Assembly: GCF_001424405.1 (NCBI RefSeq)
Contig: NZ_LMPS01000001.1
Location: 1,423,999-1,487,998, forward strand
DNA from: Dyadobacter sp. Leaf189
GTDB lineage: Bacteria > Bacteroidota > Bacteroidia > Cytophagales > Spirosomataceae
Direction of reading: 5' to 3'
Length of the DNA stretch: 64,000 nucleotides
Position numbers and translations under genes: made by a program. The notes below the pieces were generated by a model. It had not been told where the DNA came from, did no database searches, and was given only the letters and a program-made list of their open reading frames with translations. Below are positions 35,698-44,691 of this stretch, piece by piece (the first letter of the stretch is position 1; each line of letters opens with the position of its first letter).

Positions 35698-37290
35698 CTA
35701 GGCTACTTTTTCGTCCGGGATCTTTCGCCCGCCCAGGTGCGGACATTCCAGCAAGGCTTTGAAGCCGGGATAAGGGACGATCGTTTTAAGATAACCGTAA
35801 TTGTCTGCCAGCGTGATAGTTCTGTTGTGATCTCCCATTGAAACATCAACATCATTCATTCCAAACTGGCAGGGATGTTCATAGCCGGCTGCGTGCGTAA
35901 TTTCGATTATTTCCTTGGCGAGCGTCTTCATATAGTTGTTGAAACGCGCGCTTTTAAGTGTTGGATCGATGCCGGATTCGAGCCACTTATTGTTGGTGGT
36001 AATGCCCGTAGGACAGCGGTTAGTGTGACAAATCTGCGCCTGAATGCAGCCGATTGACATCATCGCTTCTCTGGCCACGTTGATAACGTCGGCTCCCATT
36101 GAAAATGCCATCACAGCCTGCGCAGGTAGACCCAGCTTACCGGAGGCAATAAACGTCAGCTTGTCAGTAAGGTTTCTTTGCTGAAAAATCTTGTAAACAG
36201 TCGTGAATGCATATACCAGCGGAAGGGCCACGTGGTCGGCGAAAGAAGGCGGTGCGGCTCCGGTACCTCCTTCTCCTCCGTCAATGGCGATAAAGTCAGG
36301 TCCTTTTCCGGTTTCTACCATCAGATCAGCCAGCTCTTCCCACATTTCCACCTTCCCTACTGCCGATTTGATACCCACCGGTAATCCGGTCTTTTCGGCC
36401 ATTTGCTCAATAAAGTCGATCATTCCTCTCACATCTTCAAAGGCGCTGTGGTAAGGTGGCGACACAACATCAACGCCCATTGGAACGCCCCTTATCTCAG
36501 CAATTTCAGCAGAAATTTTGCTGGCTGGCAGTACGCCGCCTTTTCCCGGCTTGGCGCCTTGTGAGAGTTTAAGCTCAATCATTCTGACACAAGGGTTATC
36601 CTGCGTCATTTTGATCAGCTTTTCCATTACAAAATTGCCTTCATGGTCGCGGACGCCGAAGTAAGAGGTACCCATATTGAATACCACATCTGCGCCAAAT
36701 TTGTGGTAAGGGGAAAGCCCGCCTTCTCCTGTATTATGGAAATTGCCAAAAGCGTAAGAGCCTTTATTAAGTGCTTCCACTGCGCGTGAGGAGAGCGAGC
36801 CAAAGCTCATCGCGCTCACATTAATAACTGAACGCGGCCTGTAAGGTCTTTTTCTGCCGTGATAAGCACCGATTACTTTGGCAGAGGGAATGGTATAATG
36901 GTGCGGATCGTTTCCGTTTTTGACGTGGTGGTTGTGAGTAGAATCAAGCCTCTTTGGCAGCAAAGCGGGTTTTACGAGTACGTAGCCCGGCTCGTGCATA
37001 TCCTGGTCTGTCCCGAAACCCTGGTAGTTGTTTTCTTTTTTGGAAGAAGCATAAATCCAGGACCGCTGGCGCCGGTTGAAAGGCAATTCTTCGCGGTTAT
37101 TGGCCACGATATACTGCCGCAGTTCCGGACCGATGGTTTCGAGCATATACCGGAAATGCCCGACAAGCGGAAAGTTGTGCTGGATCGTATGCTTTCGCTG
37201 GATAATGTCCCTTAATGCGATCACAACAGGTACCAGCAAAATGTAAACCCAAACAGGTACCTGCGCTAAAAAGGCGAGCAATTGATCCAT
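35698..37290 (-). CDS. FMN-binding glutamate synthase family protein (GltB-like central domain only)
   Basis: 530 residues. An N-terminal hydrophobic helix (about 10-25), then the FMN/TIM-barrel domain of glutamate synthase: SFGSLSSRAVEALNKGSYA, GEGGLSPYH, KLSQGAKPGKGGVLPA, IDGGEGGTGAAP, and QICHTNRCPTGITT with a cysteine pair as in the Fe-S binding region. There is no glutaminase (N-terminal nucleophile) domain and no separate GltD here, so it cannot be a complete glutamate synthase. Members of this stand-alone family are common but uncharacterised; they are probably FMN-dependent oxidoreductases. Sits 14 bp downstream of aroA. Confidence 0.85.
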   Translation of the reverse strand: MDQLLAFLAQVPVWVYILLVPVVIALRDIIQRKHTIQHNFPLVGHFRYMLETIGPELRQYIVANNREELPFNRRQRSWIYASSKKENNYQGFGTDQDMHEPGYVLVKPALLPKRLDSTHNHHVKNGNDPHHYTIPSAKVIGAYHGRKRPYRPRSVINVSAMSFGSLSSRAVEALNKGSYAFGNFHNTGEGGLSPYHKFGADVVFNMGTSYFGVRDHEGNFVMEKLIKMTQDNPCVRMIELKLSQGAKPGKGGVLPASKISAEIAEIRGVPMGVDVVSPPYHSAFEDVRGMIDFIEQMAEKTGLPVGIKSAVGKVEMWEELADLMVETGKGPDFIAIDGGEGGTGAAPPSFADHVALPLVYAFTTVYKIFQQRNLTDKLTFIASGKLGLPAQAVMAFSMGADVINVAREAMMSIGCIQAQICHTNRCPTGITTNNKWLESGIDPTLKSARFNNYMKTLAKEIIEITHAAGYEHPCQFGMNDVDVSMGDHNRTITLADNYGYLKTIVPYPGFKALLECPHLGGRKIPDEKVA

Positions 37291-37304
37291 AAATAGCCTG
37301 TTAA

Positions 37305-38546
37305 CTAAATTTCGGTCTCTTCCCAGTTAGTGACTTTGCTGAGATCTTTCCAATACCCGGGATATGATTTCACCACTACCCCCGGCTCCTCGATGCGGAT
37401 AGGGGATACCATTCCTGCAGGAGCAAATGCCATCGCCATTCTGTGGTCGTCGTAAGTGTGAATGGAAGGGATTTCGGTTGGGGCAAAACCGGTGATGGAG
37501 GTCACTTCGTATAGATGGTCTTTTTCTATCTCTTTCAATTCCGCGCCGATCTTTTTCAATTCCTGCTGCAATGCAAATACGCGGTCGGTCTCCTTGATTT
37601 TAAGACTTTCCACACCTGTCATCGATAAGCGGATATTTTTGACAGCGCAGCAAACGGCAACGGTCTGGGCGAGGTCGGGACAATCGGTAAAGTCCCAGCC
37701 AATGGAAGCGGCGGCAGGAATTTTGGTGAGTAAAACGCCACGTTCAGTAAAAAGGCTCTCTACGCCCAGGTGGCGCATGATATCAACAATGGCGCTGTCA
37801 CCCTGCAATGAATTCTTTTTAAGTCCCAGCAACTCTACTTCTGCATGCTCGGCCAAGGCCACAATGCTGTACCAATAGCTCGCTCCCGACCAGTCGGATT
37901 CGATCGCGTAAGGTTTGGGCTGGTACTTCAATGGCGGTATTGTAATGGTATTAGTCTGCCAGTCGGCTTTGTAATCGATCCCGAAATAAGCCATTTGGTT
38001 CAGCGTCATTTCAATATATGGCCTTGAACCCACTTCGCCTTCGAGTTGAATGGTAAGCCCACTCGGCAGCTCAGGCGCGATCATCAGCAATGCGGAGATA
38101 TACTGGCTGCTCACGTCACCCCGCATCGTCAGATGGTGGTTTCCGGAGCAAGCGAATCCGTTCAGTTTTAATGGCGGGTATCCTTCCTGGTTTTCGTATG
38201 TAATGTCGGCACCCAGCTTTCTCAATGCATCTACCAAAATCCCGATCGGTCTTTCGCACATACGCGCCGTGCCGGTCATGGTTTTGGCCTGATTGGTTAC
38301 CGCATAATACGCAGTAAGAAAACGCATGGTGGTACCTGCATCGATCACATCTGCGACAGCATCTTTGGAAGCAAGCAAACGCATCATGGTTTGCGAATCC
38401 CTGGCTTCGGATACATTGGAGAGCTCGCATTGAAAACCTGTCAATGCATTGATGATCAGGGCGCGGTTGCACTCGCTTTTTGAAGCGACCAGTTGGATTT
38501 CTGCTTGAACAGGTTTTTGCGGGGGGCTAACAAGAATAGATTTCAC
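37305..38546 (-). CDS. aroA: 3-phosphoshikimate 1-carboxyvinyltransferase (EPSP synthase)
   Basis: 413 residues. Inside-out alpha/beta barrel enzyme of the shikimate pathway joining shikimate-3-phosphate to PEP. Motifs: N-terminal SKSECNRALIINAL, DAGTTMRFLTAY with the conserved arginine, GDVSSQYISALLM, ESDWSGASYWYS, KETDRVFALQQEL and DDHRMAMAFAPAG. Slightly shorter than E. coli AroA (427). The KS-S...RA start is slightly divergent (ESKSECNRAL). Cytoplasmic. Followed by the FMN protein 14 bp later; probably one transcript. Sensitivity to glyphosate cannot be judged. Confidence 0.94.
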   Translation of the reverse strand: MKSILVSPPQKPVQAEIQLVASKSECNRALIINALTGFQCELSNVSEARDSQTMMRLLASKDAVADVIDAGTTMRFLTAYYAVTNQAKTMTGTARMCERPIGILVDALRKLGADITYENQEGYPPLKLNGFACSGNHHLTMRGDVSSQYISALLMIAPELPSGLTIQLEGEVGSRPYIEMTLNQMAYFGIDYKADWQTNTITIPPLKYQPKPYAIESDWSGASYWYSIVALAEHAEVELLGLKKNSLQGDSAIVDIMRHLGVESLFTERGVLLTKIPAAASIGWDFTDCPDLAQTVAVCCAVKNIRLSMTGVESLKIKETDRVFALQQELKKIGAELKEIEKDHLYEVTSITGFAPTEIPSIHTYDDHRMAMAFAPAGMVSPIRIEEPGVVVKSYPGYWKDLSKVTNWEETEI

Positions 38547-38594
38547 TTTAAAAAATCAGATTTCAATTAAATGCGGCAATGCTGCTCACATTGT

Positions 38595-39209
38595 TCAATA
38601 TGTTTCCAGTACCTTCAGCTTGTTGCGGTTGTTGATTTTCAGTGATGAAAATGTAAGCCGGTAACAAACATATCCTGCGACCATCATGGAGCCGCCTATT
38701 ATGAAGGATGAAGCGTCAGTTGTAAAGCGTTTGTTATCCATGCCTTTATTGAAGAAGTCGGCACCGATAAAAATAAGTCCGGCGAGCGGCAGTAATGGGG
38801 CAGCCTGAGATATGAATGGAATGTTCCTTGAAACCTTCATCAGCCGGACATCCTTTAATAAAATTTCCTGATAGTCGACGCGGTTCACTGCCTCATTTAA
38901 TATTCCAATGGTAAATGAGCTATCGGAAACACTCGAAATGGTCTCATTGAATTTGATAGTTTCATTCCGCATTCTGAACTTGATATTGTCACCGGGAAAG
39001 AAGCGGTACCGGTGAAAACCACCAATGGCAGGGGAAGCGTCGAGGACGAGGTATTTTTGTCCCGGGCTGGCGATCGCCCTGCTTGGGTTTCCCTGTTTTA
39101 AAAACAATTCCTCACTTGTAGGCGCTTTCCGGGGATCATAATGGTCCTGTGACCACGCCGTCAGATTCCCGAAAACAAACAAAAAAACGATAAGCAGCAG
39201 CTTTCTCAT
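38595..39209 (-). CDS. Exported protein of unknown function
   Basis: 204 residues from the ATG at 39209, which starts a signal peptide MRKLLLIVFLFVFGNLTAWSQ. The alternative ATG at 39230 lies inside the -7 box at 39228-39235 and upstream of the predicted transcription start, which argues against it. After the signal peptide a soluble segment (residues 20-150) with a GQKYLVLDASPAIGGFHRYRF core is followed by two short hydrophobic stretches (about 140-156 and 172-190), perhaps membrane-associated. No family recognised. It is the gene upstream of aroA on the same strand, 48 bp away. Confidence 0.55.
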   Translation of the reverse strand: MRKLLLIVFLFVFGNLTAWSQDHYDPRKAPTSEELFLKQGNPSRAIASPGQKYLVLDASPAIGGFHRYRFFPGDNIKFRMRNETIKFNETISSVSDSSFTIGILNEAVNRVDYQEILLKDVRLMKVSRNIPFISQAAPLLPLAGLIFIGADFFNKGMDNKRFTTDASSFIIGGSMMVAGYVCYRLTFSSLKINNRNKLKVLETY

Positions 39210-39227
39210 AGCACAAAAAGAATGTTT

Positions 39228-39235
39228 CAAATATA
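39228..39235 (-). promoter_or_regulatory. -7 element TATATTTG for the 39209 gene
   Basis: Reads TATATTTG on the minus strand, an exact consensus, and predicts a start of transcription about 12 nt before the ATG at 39209. This decides the start codon of that gene. Confidence 0.5.
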
Positions 39236-39293
39236 GGGAATCATTCTCTTAAACGGGCAGAAGTGTTGCAATGTTGCCTATTTAAACTGCGGC

Positions 39294-39920
39294 TTAATCC
39301 TCTTCCTCAGGCGTTTCCTCCTTGGAAACTTTCACCGAAACTCCCCCGGAAACGATCATTTTCATGATATCCGTAGACGAGGATTCAACGGGTACAATCT
39401 GGTCGACGGGCACGATGAAGAGTTCTCCCGACAATGAATAGGAAAAGGGCATGTAAACGGCGACGTGATCCGTTATTTTAAGGTGTGTAAGGTCATTTTG
39501 AGTAATAAAGCCAATTTTTTTGATCCCGGTATCTTTGTAAATGGTTACCAGGACAGGCTGGTTGAACTTCTTTTTGTCTCCTACAAAGGCCAGGATCAGA
39601 TCTTTAATAGAGTAGTAGATCAGGCTTACCAATGGAATGCGCCGCATTATTCCTTCCGTGAATTTGAAGAACGATTGCGGAATGATCGTGGAGAAAAGGA
39701 AGCCAAGTAAAATGATCCCGAGGATGATGATCAGCACACCCAGACCAGGCAGGTACACCGATTGCTGGTTGGAAATCGGGATATCTATTGGAATGATGTT
39801 GTCCAGAAATTCAACTCCTGTCCATATAATAAGTCCGGTAGCGTAGAGCGGCGCAACAAGCACGAGCCCGCGAATGAAGTAGCTGATAATCCTTTTCAGG
39901 ATAGAATTCTTGATTTCCAT
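39294..39920 (-). CDS. DUF502 membrane protein
   Basis: 208 residues. Two transmembrane helices near the N-terminus (about 15-32 and 55-78), the second within GLGVLIIILGIILLGFLFSTI, then the DUF502 core (IPLVSLIYYSIKDLILAF, PVLVTIYKDTGIKKIGFIT, VAVYMPFSYSLSGELFIVP, VPVESSSTDIMKMIVSGG). The C-terminus is an acidic tail (PEEED). The family is conserved in bacteria and plants (COV-like proteins) but of unknown function. Divergent from the Ldh-family gene with 93 bp between. Confidence 0.85.
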   Translation of the reverse strand: MEIKNSILKRIISYFIRGLVLVAPLYATGLIIWTGVEFLDNIIPIDIPISNQQSVYLPGLGVLIIILGIILLGFLFSTIIPQSFFKFTEGIMRRIPLVSLIYYSIKDLILAFVGDKKKFNQPVLVTIYKDTGIKKIGFITQNDLTHLKITDHVAVYMPFSYSLSGELFIVPVDQIVPVESSSTDIMKMIVSGGVSVKVSKEETPEEED

Positions 39921-39954
39921 TTTTGGACGAAGCCAAACGAATTATTGATATTTG
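39921..39954 (+). promoter_or_regulatory. Promoter for the Ldh-family gene
   Basis: TTTTG at 39921-39925, 21-bp spacer, GATATTTG at 39947-39954 (one mismatch to TAnnTTTG). Leader of about 55 nt to the ATG at 40014. Confidence 0.45.
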
Positions 39955-40013
39955 CACGCCGGCAGTAAAATCAGACTGACAACTACGGTAAAAATAAACA
40001 GAAGTTCACTCAT

Positions 40014-41102
40014 TTGACGTATATGTATCAGGCCAGTTATTTGAAACATTTTACCGAGGAAGTATTCCTGGCCATCGGCTGTCCGCCGGCGGATGCGAAA
40101 CTTGCCTCAGAAGTACTGGTAAGTGCAGACCTGCGGGGAGTTGATTCCCACGGCATTGCCCGGCTCGCCGGTTATGTGCGCCTGTATGATCACGGCCGTT
40201 TGAATCCTGTCCCTGAGATAAAGGTTGTGTATGAAACGCCAAGTACGGCAGTTGTGGACGGAGATCGCGGGCTTGGGCTGGTGGTAGCGCCAAAGGCAAT
40301 GGAAATTGCAATGGAAAAGGCAGAGAAAGTTGGCTCCGGCTGGGTTTCTGTGCGTAACTCAAACCACTTCGGGATTGCGGGGTACCATGCTATGCTGGCG
40401 TTGCAGAAAGATATGATCGGCTGGACAATGACCAATGCGGCACCGCTGGTTACGCCTACTTTTTCACTGGATAAGTTGCTCGGCACAAACCCGATCGCAG
40501 TGGCGGTACCTGCACAGGAAGAACCTGCATTCGTGGCAGACTTCGCATCAACTGCTGTGGCTTATGGCAAGTTCGAGATTTTACAACGCAAAAACCTGCC
40601 GGCCCCGCTCGGTTGGGCGCAGGATGCAGAAGGGAATGCAACCACAGATTCCAATGCAGTAAAAAGCGGTGGCGGATTGCTGCCCCTGGGTTCAGACAGG
40701 GAGCATGGAAGTCACAAAGGGTACGGTCTAGGAGCGATCGTTGATATTTTTTCAGGGGTACTTTCGGGTGCTAACTTCGGGCCCTGGGTGCCACCGTTTG
40801 CTACTGCGGGATTTATGTCGGCCGGGGCAGGTGTTGGTCTGGGTACCGGGCACTTCTTAGGCGCCATGCGGGTGGACGGGTTTCGTCCTGCCGACGATTT
40901 TAAGACAGATATGGATAAATGGATCCGGGCATTCAGAGGCGCGAGGGCCGTGGAAGGGCAGAAAGTGCTGATACCCGGCGATCCTGAGCGCGAAATGGAG
41001 GCAGACAGGAGCATAAATGGAATCTCCTTGCTGGAACCGGTCGTTTTGTCGCTGGATGAACTTGCCAAGAGGTTCGGCATCCCATTTGAGGTTAATTTAT
41101 AA
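40014..41102 (+). CDS. Ldh-family NAD(P)-dependent oxidoreductase (malate/L-lactate dehydrogenase type 2)
   Basis: 362 residues (a second in-frame ATG at 40023 is equally possible). Type-2 malate/lactate dehydrogenase fold, unrelated to the Rossmann MDH: SADLRGVDSHGIARLAGYV with the catalytic Asp-Ser-His near residue 48, VRNSNHFGIAGYHAML, MTNAAPLVTPTF, and LLPLGSDREHGSHKGYGLGAIVDI with the NAD-binding glycines and His. The family oxidises malate, L-lactate, ureidoglycolate or related 2-hydroxyacids; which one applies is unresolved. Cytoplasmic. First gene of a plus-strand run to uncertain length; mltG follows 54 bp downstream. Confidence 0.88.
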   Translation: MTYMYQASYLKHFTEEVFLAIGCPPADAKLASEVLVSADLRGVDSHGIARLAGYVRLYDHGRLNPVPEIKVVYETPSTAVVDGDRGLGLVVAPKAMEIAMEKAEKVGSGWVSVRNSNHFGIAGYHAMLALQKDMIGWTMTNAAPLVTPTFSLDKLLGTNPIAVAVPAQEEPAFVADFASTAVAYGKFEILQRKNLPAPLGWAQDAEGNATTDSNAVKSGGGLLPLGSDREHGSHKGYGLGAIVDIFSGVLSGANFGPWVPPFATAGFMSAGAGVGLGTGHFLGAMRVDGFRPADDFKTDMDKWIRAFRGARAVEGQKVLIPGDPEREMEADRSINGISLLEPVVLSLDELAKRFGIPFEVNL

Positions 41103-41156
41103 AAATAAAAAAGAGCAGCCGAAAGCCGACTGGCAAATGCTGACAGCCTGATAACT

Positions 41157-42194
41157 ATGTCTCGTAATTTCAAAGTAGGATTGTTCGTCACGGTCGCCAT
41201 TCTGGCCACGACCTTTTCATTTTATTTCTGGCAGATATTCAAGACGCCCAATCTGCAGGTCGACAAGCAAGCAAGCTTTGCATTGCTGATCCCGGAAGGC
41301 GCCTCTTATAAGTCTGTGCTGGATACGCTGAACAAGCACGATGTGATCAATGATCATATTTCCTTCCGTTTTCTGGCCAAGCTTTTGAAATACCCTGAAA
41401 AGGTGAAAGCCGGCCGCTATGTAATCAAGCCCGGAAGCAACAACTATGAGGTTGTCAAGAAGTTGGTTTCAGGTAATCAGGATGCGGTTAAGCTCACCTT
41501 TAACAACATTCGTCTGAAAGAAGATCTGATCAAAAGGATCGGCAGTCGCTTTGAGTTTGGGGAGGCTAATTTCAGAAAAGCATTGAATGACCCCGCAGTT
41601 TGCAACAAGTACGGGCTCGATACGCTTACGATCGTTTCCATGTTCCTGCCTAATACTTATGAGATCTACTGGACTACCGGGACGGAGAAATTCCTCGATC
41701 GCATGCATAGCGAATACAAGAAATACTGGACTGACGAACGCATTGCCAAAGCAAAAGAGATCGGGTTGACGCCGGAACAGGTGTCGATCCTGGCTTCCAT
41801 TGTAGAAGAAGAGCAGGCCAGAAAAGTGGACGAGCGCCCGCGCGTGGCAGGGCTTTACCTGAACCGTTTGAAAGCGCAAATGCCATTGCAGGCAGATCCT
41901 ACTATCAAGTTTGCATTGCAGGATTTTGGTATCAAAAGGATTTTGAACGGACAGCTGCTCATTAAGTCTCCGTATAATACTTACATCAACACCGGACTTC
42001 CTCCCGGGCCGATCCGCGTTGCCGATCTCAAATCACTGGATGCGGTACTGAATTACGACAAGCACGATTACATTTATATGTGTGCCAAAGCAGATTTGTC
42101 GGGTTATCATGCATTTGCAACCAATTATGCCGATCATCTCAAAAATGCCCGGCTGTATCAGGCAGAATTGAACAGACTTCAAATCCTCAAATAG
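41157..42194 (+). CDS. mltG: Endolytic murein transglycosylase
   Basis: 345 residues. One N-terminal transmembrane helix (about 7-24), a LysM-like region with the SYKSVLDTLNKHDVI, then the YceG catalytic domain: LASIVEEEQARKVDERPRVAGLYLNRL with the catalytic Glu in IVEEE, and MPLQADPTIKFAL, SPYNTYINTGLPPGPI, YIYMCAKADLSGYHAF. Cleaves nascent glycan strands and is thought to act as a terminase of polymerisation. Inner membrane, catalytic side in the periplasm. The stop is directly followed by the thioesterase ATG (1-bp gap). Confidence 0.94.
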   Translation: MSRNFKVGLFVTVAILATTFSFYFWQIFKTPNLQVDKQASFALLIPEGASYKSVLDTLNKHDVINDHISFRFLAKLLKYPEKVKAGRYVIKPGSNNYEVVKKLVSGNQDAVKLTFNNIRLKEDLIKRIGSRFEFGEANFRKALNDPAVCNKYGLDTLTIVSMFLPNTYEIYWTTGTEKFLDRMHSEYKKYWTDERIAKAKEIGLTPEQVSILASIVEEEQARKVDERPRVAGLYLNRLKAQMPLQADPTIKFALQDFGIKRILNGQLLIKSPYNTYINTGLPPGPIRVADLKSLDAVLNYDKHDYIYMCAKADLSGYHAFATNYADHLKNARLYQAELNRLQILK

Positions 42195-42195
42195 C

Positions 42196-42606
42196 ATGTT
42201 TGTTCACGAAGTGAAAGGGATCAGGGTCAGGTATGCTGATACTGATCAGATGGGGTATGTTTACTACGGAAATTACGCCCGTTACTACGAGATAGGAAGG
42301 GTAGAAGCACTCCGCAGCCTTGATTTTCATTATAAAGCAATGGAGGATGAAGGGGTAATGATGCCCGTTTATGACTGTCACTCACGCTATCTTAAACCTG
42401 CCCGTTACGACGATCTGCTCAGTATAAAAGTGACAATCCAGGAAATGCCCGGCGTGCGCGTCCGGTTTTTGTATGAAATAAGAAACCAGCTTGACGTTTT
42501 GCTGAATACCGGAGATACTACGCTGGTATTTCAGAGAATGGACAATGGGAAGTTGTGCACAGTTCCTGAAAAACTGAAAGCCAAGCTGCAATCGTACTTC
42601 GAATAA
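42196..42606 (+). CDS. YbgC/4HBT-type acyl-CoA thioesterase
   Basis: 136 residues, a single hot-dog fold. N-terminal VRYADTDQMGYVYYGNYARYYEIGRVEAL carries the Asp of the Y-A-D-T-D-x-M-G-x-V-x-Y catalytic motif. Members hydrolyse acyl-CoA esters; YbgC acts with the Tol-Pal system in proteobacteria, but there are no tol genes here. Tightly packed: 1 bp after mltG and 8 bp before the YihY-like gene, so these form one operon. Confidence 0.9.
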   Translation: MFVHEVKGIRVRYADTDQMGYVYYGNYARYYEIGRVEALRSLDFHYKAMEDEGVMMPVYDCHSRYLKPARYDDLLSIKVTIQEMPGVRVRFLYEIRNQLDVLLNTGDTTLVFQRMDNGKLCTVPEKLKAKLQSYFE

Positions 42607-42614
42607 ATGATACC

Positions 42615-43547
42615 ATGGGAAATATGCTTGAAAAACTGCTGCAAAACCGCCAGATCAAGCGATTTGTTAAATGGTCACAACATGCTACGCCTGTAAGAGG
42701 AAGAGTAACCCTTTATGACATTGCTCTTAATCTGGTTAAAAGCAATCGCAAATACGACATTGACCAGCGCGCCTCGGCTGTGGCTTTCAGCCTGACACTC
42801 GCGCTGTTTCCAGCGATTATCTTCCTTTTTACCCTGATCCCTTACATTCCGATTGAAAACCTGGATCAGCAGATTATGGATTTGCTGCGGGAGAATATTC
42901 CAAGCGGGATTTACGAAGATGCCGACCAGACCATTATGGACATCATCAGCCGGCCGAGGGGAGGAGTACTTTCATTCGGTTTTATCTTCGCGGTAATTGC
43001 CTCTACCAATGGAATGATGTCGCTGATGCGCTCATTTGATATGGTTTATGAAGACGACGAGATCAGGACCTTTCTGCAGATCCGCGGTATTGCCATCGCG
43101 CTCACCTTTCTCCTGCTGCTGGTATTGTTTGTTTCCGTGATCCTGCTGATTGTAGGTGATGCGGTGATGAACCTGCTTGGGGAGTGGAACATTGTGAGGG
43201 ACAATTTCCTGTTGGTTTCCCTGAACATTACGCGGTATCTCGTCAGTTTGGCATCTTTAATGCTTACGATCTCCATTATTTACCGTTTCGCTCCGTCACA
43301 CGGCAGGCAGGTCGCATTCCTGAACGCAGGCGCAATCGTCGCCTCGGTACTTATTCTGGTAGCTACTTACGGTTTCTCATTTTACCTGTCCCGTTTTAGT
43401 TCTTACAACAAATTGTACGGTTCCATTGGTACGATGATCGCGCTGATGATCTGGCTGTATTTACTTGCATTCGTTATTATCCTCGGTTTCGAGATCAATG
43501 CGAGCATATTGGCTGCGCGCTCTTCCAAGGCGAACCTTAAAGACTGA
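42615..43547 (+). CDS. YihY/virulence factor BrkB family membrane protein
   Basis: 310 residues with six predicted transmembrane helices. N-terminal cytoplasmic part with DIALNLVKSNRKYDIDQRASAVAFSLTLALFPAII, then loops and helices, ending SSYNKLYGSIGTMIALMIWLYLLAFVIILGFEIN, the most conserved block of the YihY/BrkB family. The family was once called ribonuclease BN by mistake; it is a polytopic membrane protein of unproven function. Same direction as mltG and the thioesterase. Confidence 0.88.
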   Translation: MGNMLEKLLQNRQIKRFVKWSQHATPVRGRVTLYDIALNLVKSNRKYDIDQRASAVAFSLTLALFPAIIFLFTLIPYIPIENLDQQIMDLLRENIPSGIYEDADQTIMDIISRPRGGVLSFGFIFAVIASTNGMMSLMRSFDMVYEDDEIRTFLQIRGIAIALTFLLLLVLFVSVILLIVGDAVMNLLGEWNIVRDNFLLVSLNITRYLVSLASLMLTISIIYRFAPSHGRQVAFLNAGAIVASVLILVATYGFSFYLSRFSSYNKLYGSIGTMIALMIWLYLLAFVIILGFEINASILAARSSKANLKD

Positions 43548-43668
43548 TCTGCCGGAAAATAACTACTTCGGCTGCCTCTGCTTATTGTTCCTACTTTTGT
43601 ACCGGAAGGCGCGCATTCAACATCAACAAAAGCGCCGTCGTGAGCTAAGCCGCACTTGTGAGGGTAAG

Positions 43669-44661
43669 ATGAAACAATCAGAACAGCCATTGGTTACGGT
43701 AATCCTGACCGTATTTAATCAGGATCAATATCTGGGGGAAACCCTCAATTCGGTCTTTTATCAGACATATCCCCTCATTCAGCTTATTGTTGTAGACAAT
43801 GCAAGCACGGATAAATCCCTGCGGATTGTAGAGCAATTCCGGCAGCGGGCACCTGCATTCCAGGTAATTACCAACACTTACAATGCGGGATTGTGCCGAG
43901 CATTTAATCAGGGGCTTGAACTTGCACAGGGCAAATATGTGATCGATCTGTCGGGAGACGATATTCTTGTTCCCGAGCGGATTGAAAGGCAGGTTGCCTG
44001 TTTTGAAAGCCTGTCTGAGGAATATGCAGTCGTATTTTCAAATGCACAGTACATTGATCAGGCGGGGCGGAAATTAAACGATCACTATCCTGTGAACCAG
44101 CAGGGAAAAACGCTGACCCAGGTACCTTCCGGAGATGTTTACAAAAAGATCCTGGAACGGTATTTCATTTGCACGCCTACCATGATGATGCGGAAAGAAG
44201 CATTGACCCAGCTTGGCGGATATGACGAGAGCCTGTTATTTGAAGATTTTGACTTTTGGGTAAGATCGGCTGTGAAGTTTAAATACCATTATCAGGACGA
44301 AATCCTGACCAAAAAGCGGGTAGTACCTGCGTCTCTTTCGACGAAGGTTTACCAGAAGAACAGTGGCATGCTCGCGTCTTACTATACAGTCTGCAATAAA
44401 GCCTACGATTTGAACCGCGACCAGCAGGAATTTGACATTCTTGCCCGGCGGATCCGCACTTTTATCCGCAAATGTCTTTATGCGCAGGAGTACGAGCTCG
44501 CATTGCGTTTCCGGCGCTTATTGAACTATATAGAAAACCCGGGTTGGCAAACTGAGCTGATTGTACTGCTCTGCCGACTTCACCTCCCACTCAATTTCGC
44601 ATATCGTTTTTACATCAAAAACTTAAAAAAAGCATTCAGGCAGGAAGGATTTAGCTTTTAA
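43669..44661 (+). CDS. Glycosyltransferase family 2
   Basis: 330 residues from the ATG at 43669, where the GT2 fold begins (PLVTVILTVFNQDQYLGETL). An open frame extends back into the end of the YihY gene; those 68 residues have no domain and were left out. Motifs: VDNASTDKSL, a DxD-like site DLSGDDILVPE, and a downstream TMMMRKEALTQLGGYDESLLFEDFDFW with the acceptor-site acidic cluster. Nucleotide-sugar donor and acceptor are unknown. The C-terminal 100 residues are helical with no membrane segment, so it is probably cytoplasmic or peripheral. 121 bp separate it from the YihY stop. Confidence 0.88.
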   Translation: MKQSEQPLVTVILTVFNQDQYLGETLNSVFYQTYPLIQLIVVDNASTDKSLRIVEQFRQRAPAFQVITNTYNAGLCRAFNQGLELAQGKYVIDLSGDDILVPERIERQVACFESLSEEYAVVFSNAQYIDQAGRKLNDHYPVNQQGKTLTQVPSGDVYKKILERYFICTPTMMMRKEALTQLGGYDESLLFEDFDFWVRSAVKFKYHYQDEILTKKRVVPASLSTKVYQKNSGMLASYYTVCNKAYDLNRDQQEFDILARRIRTFIRKCLYAQEYELALRFRRLLNYIENPGWQTELIVLLCRLHLPLNFAYRFYIKNLKKAFRQEGFSF

Positions 44662-44691
44662 CGTTGTTAGTTAAAAAAGCCCAGAAGTTTT

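Noticed and set aside
35698-37290. Glutamate synthase large subunit
   Set aside because: No glutaminase (N-terminal nucleophile) domain and no GltD, so it is only the FMN-barrel part of that family.
41103-41156. Terminator after the Ldh-family gene
   Set aside because: Apparent GCCG-type arms near 41116 do not pair properly, and no T run follows on the plus strand.
43465-43668. Extended N-terminus of the GT2 protein
   Set aside because: The extra 68 residues overlap the YihY gene and have no domain; GT2 homology begins at the ATG at 43669.
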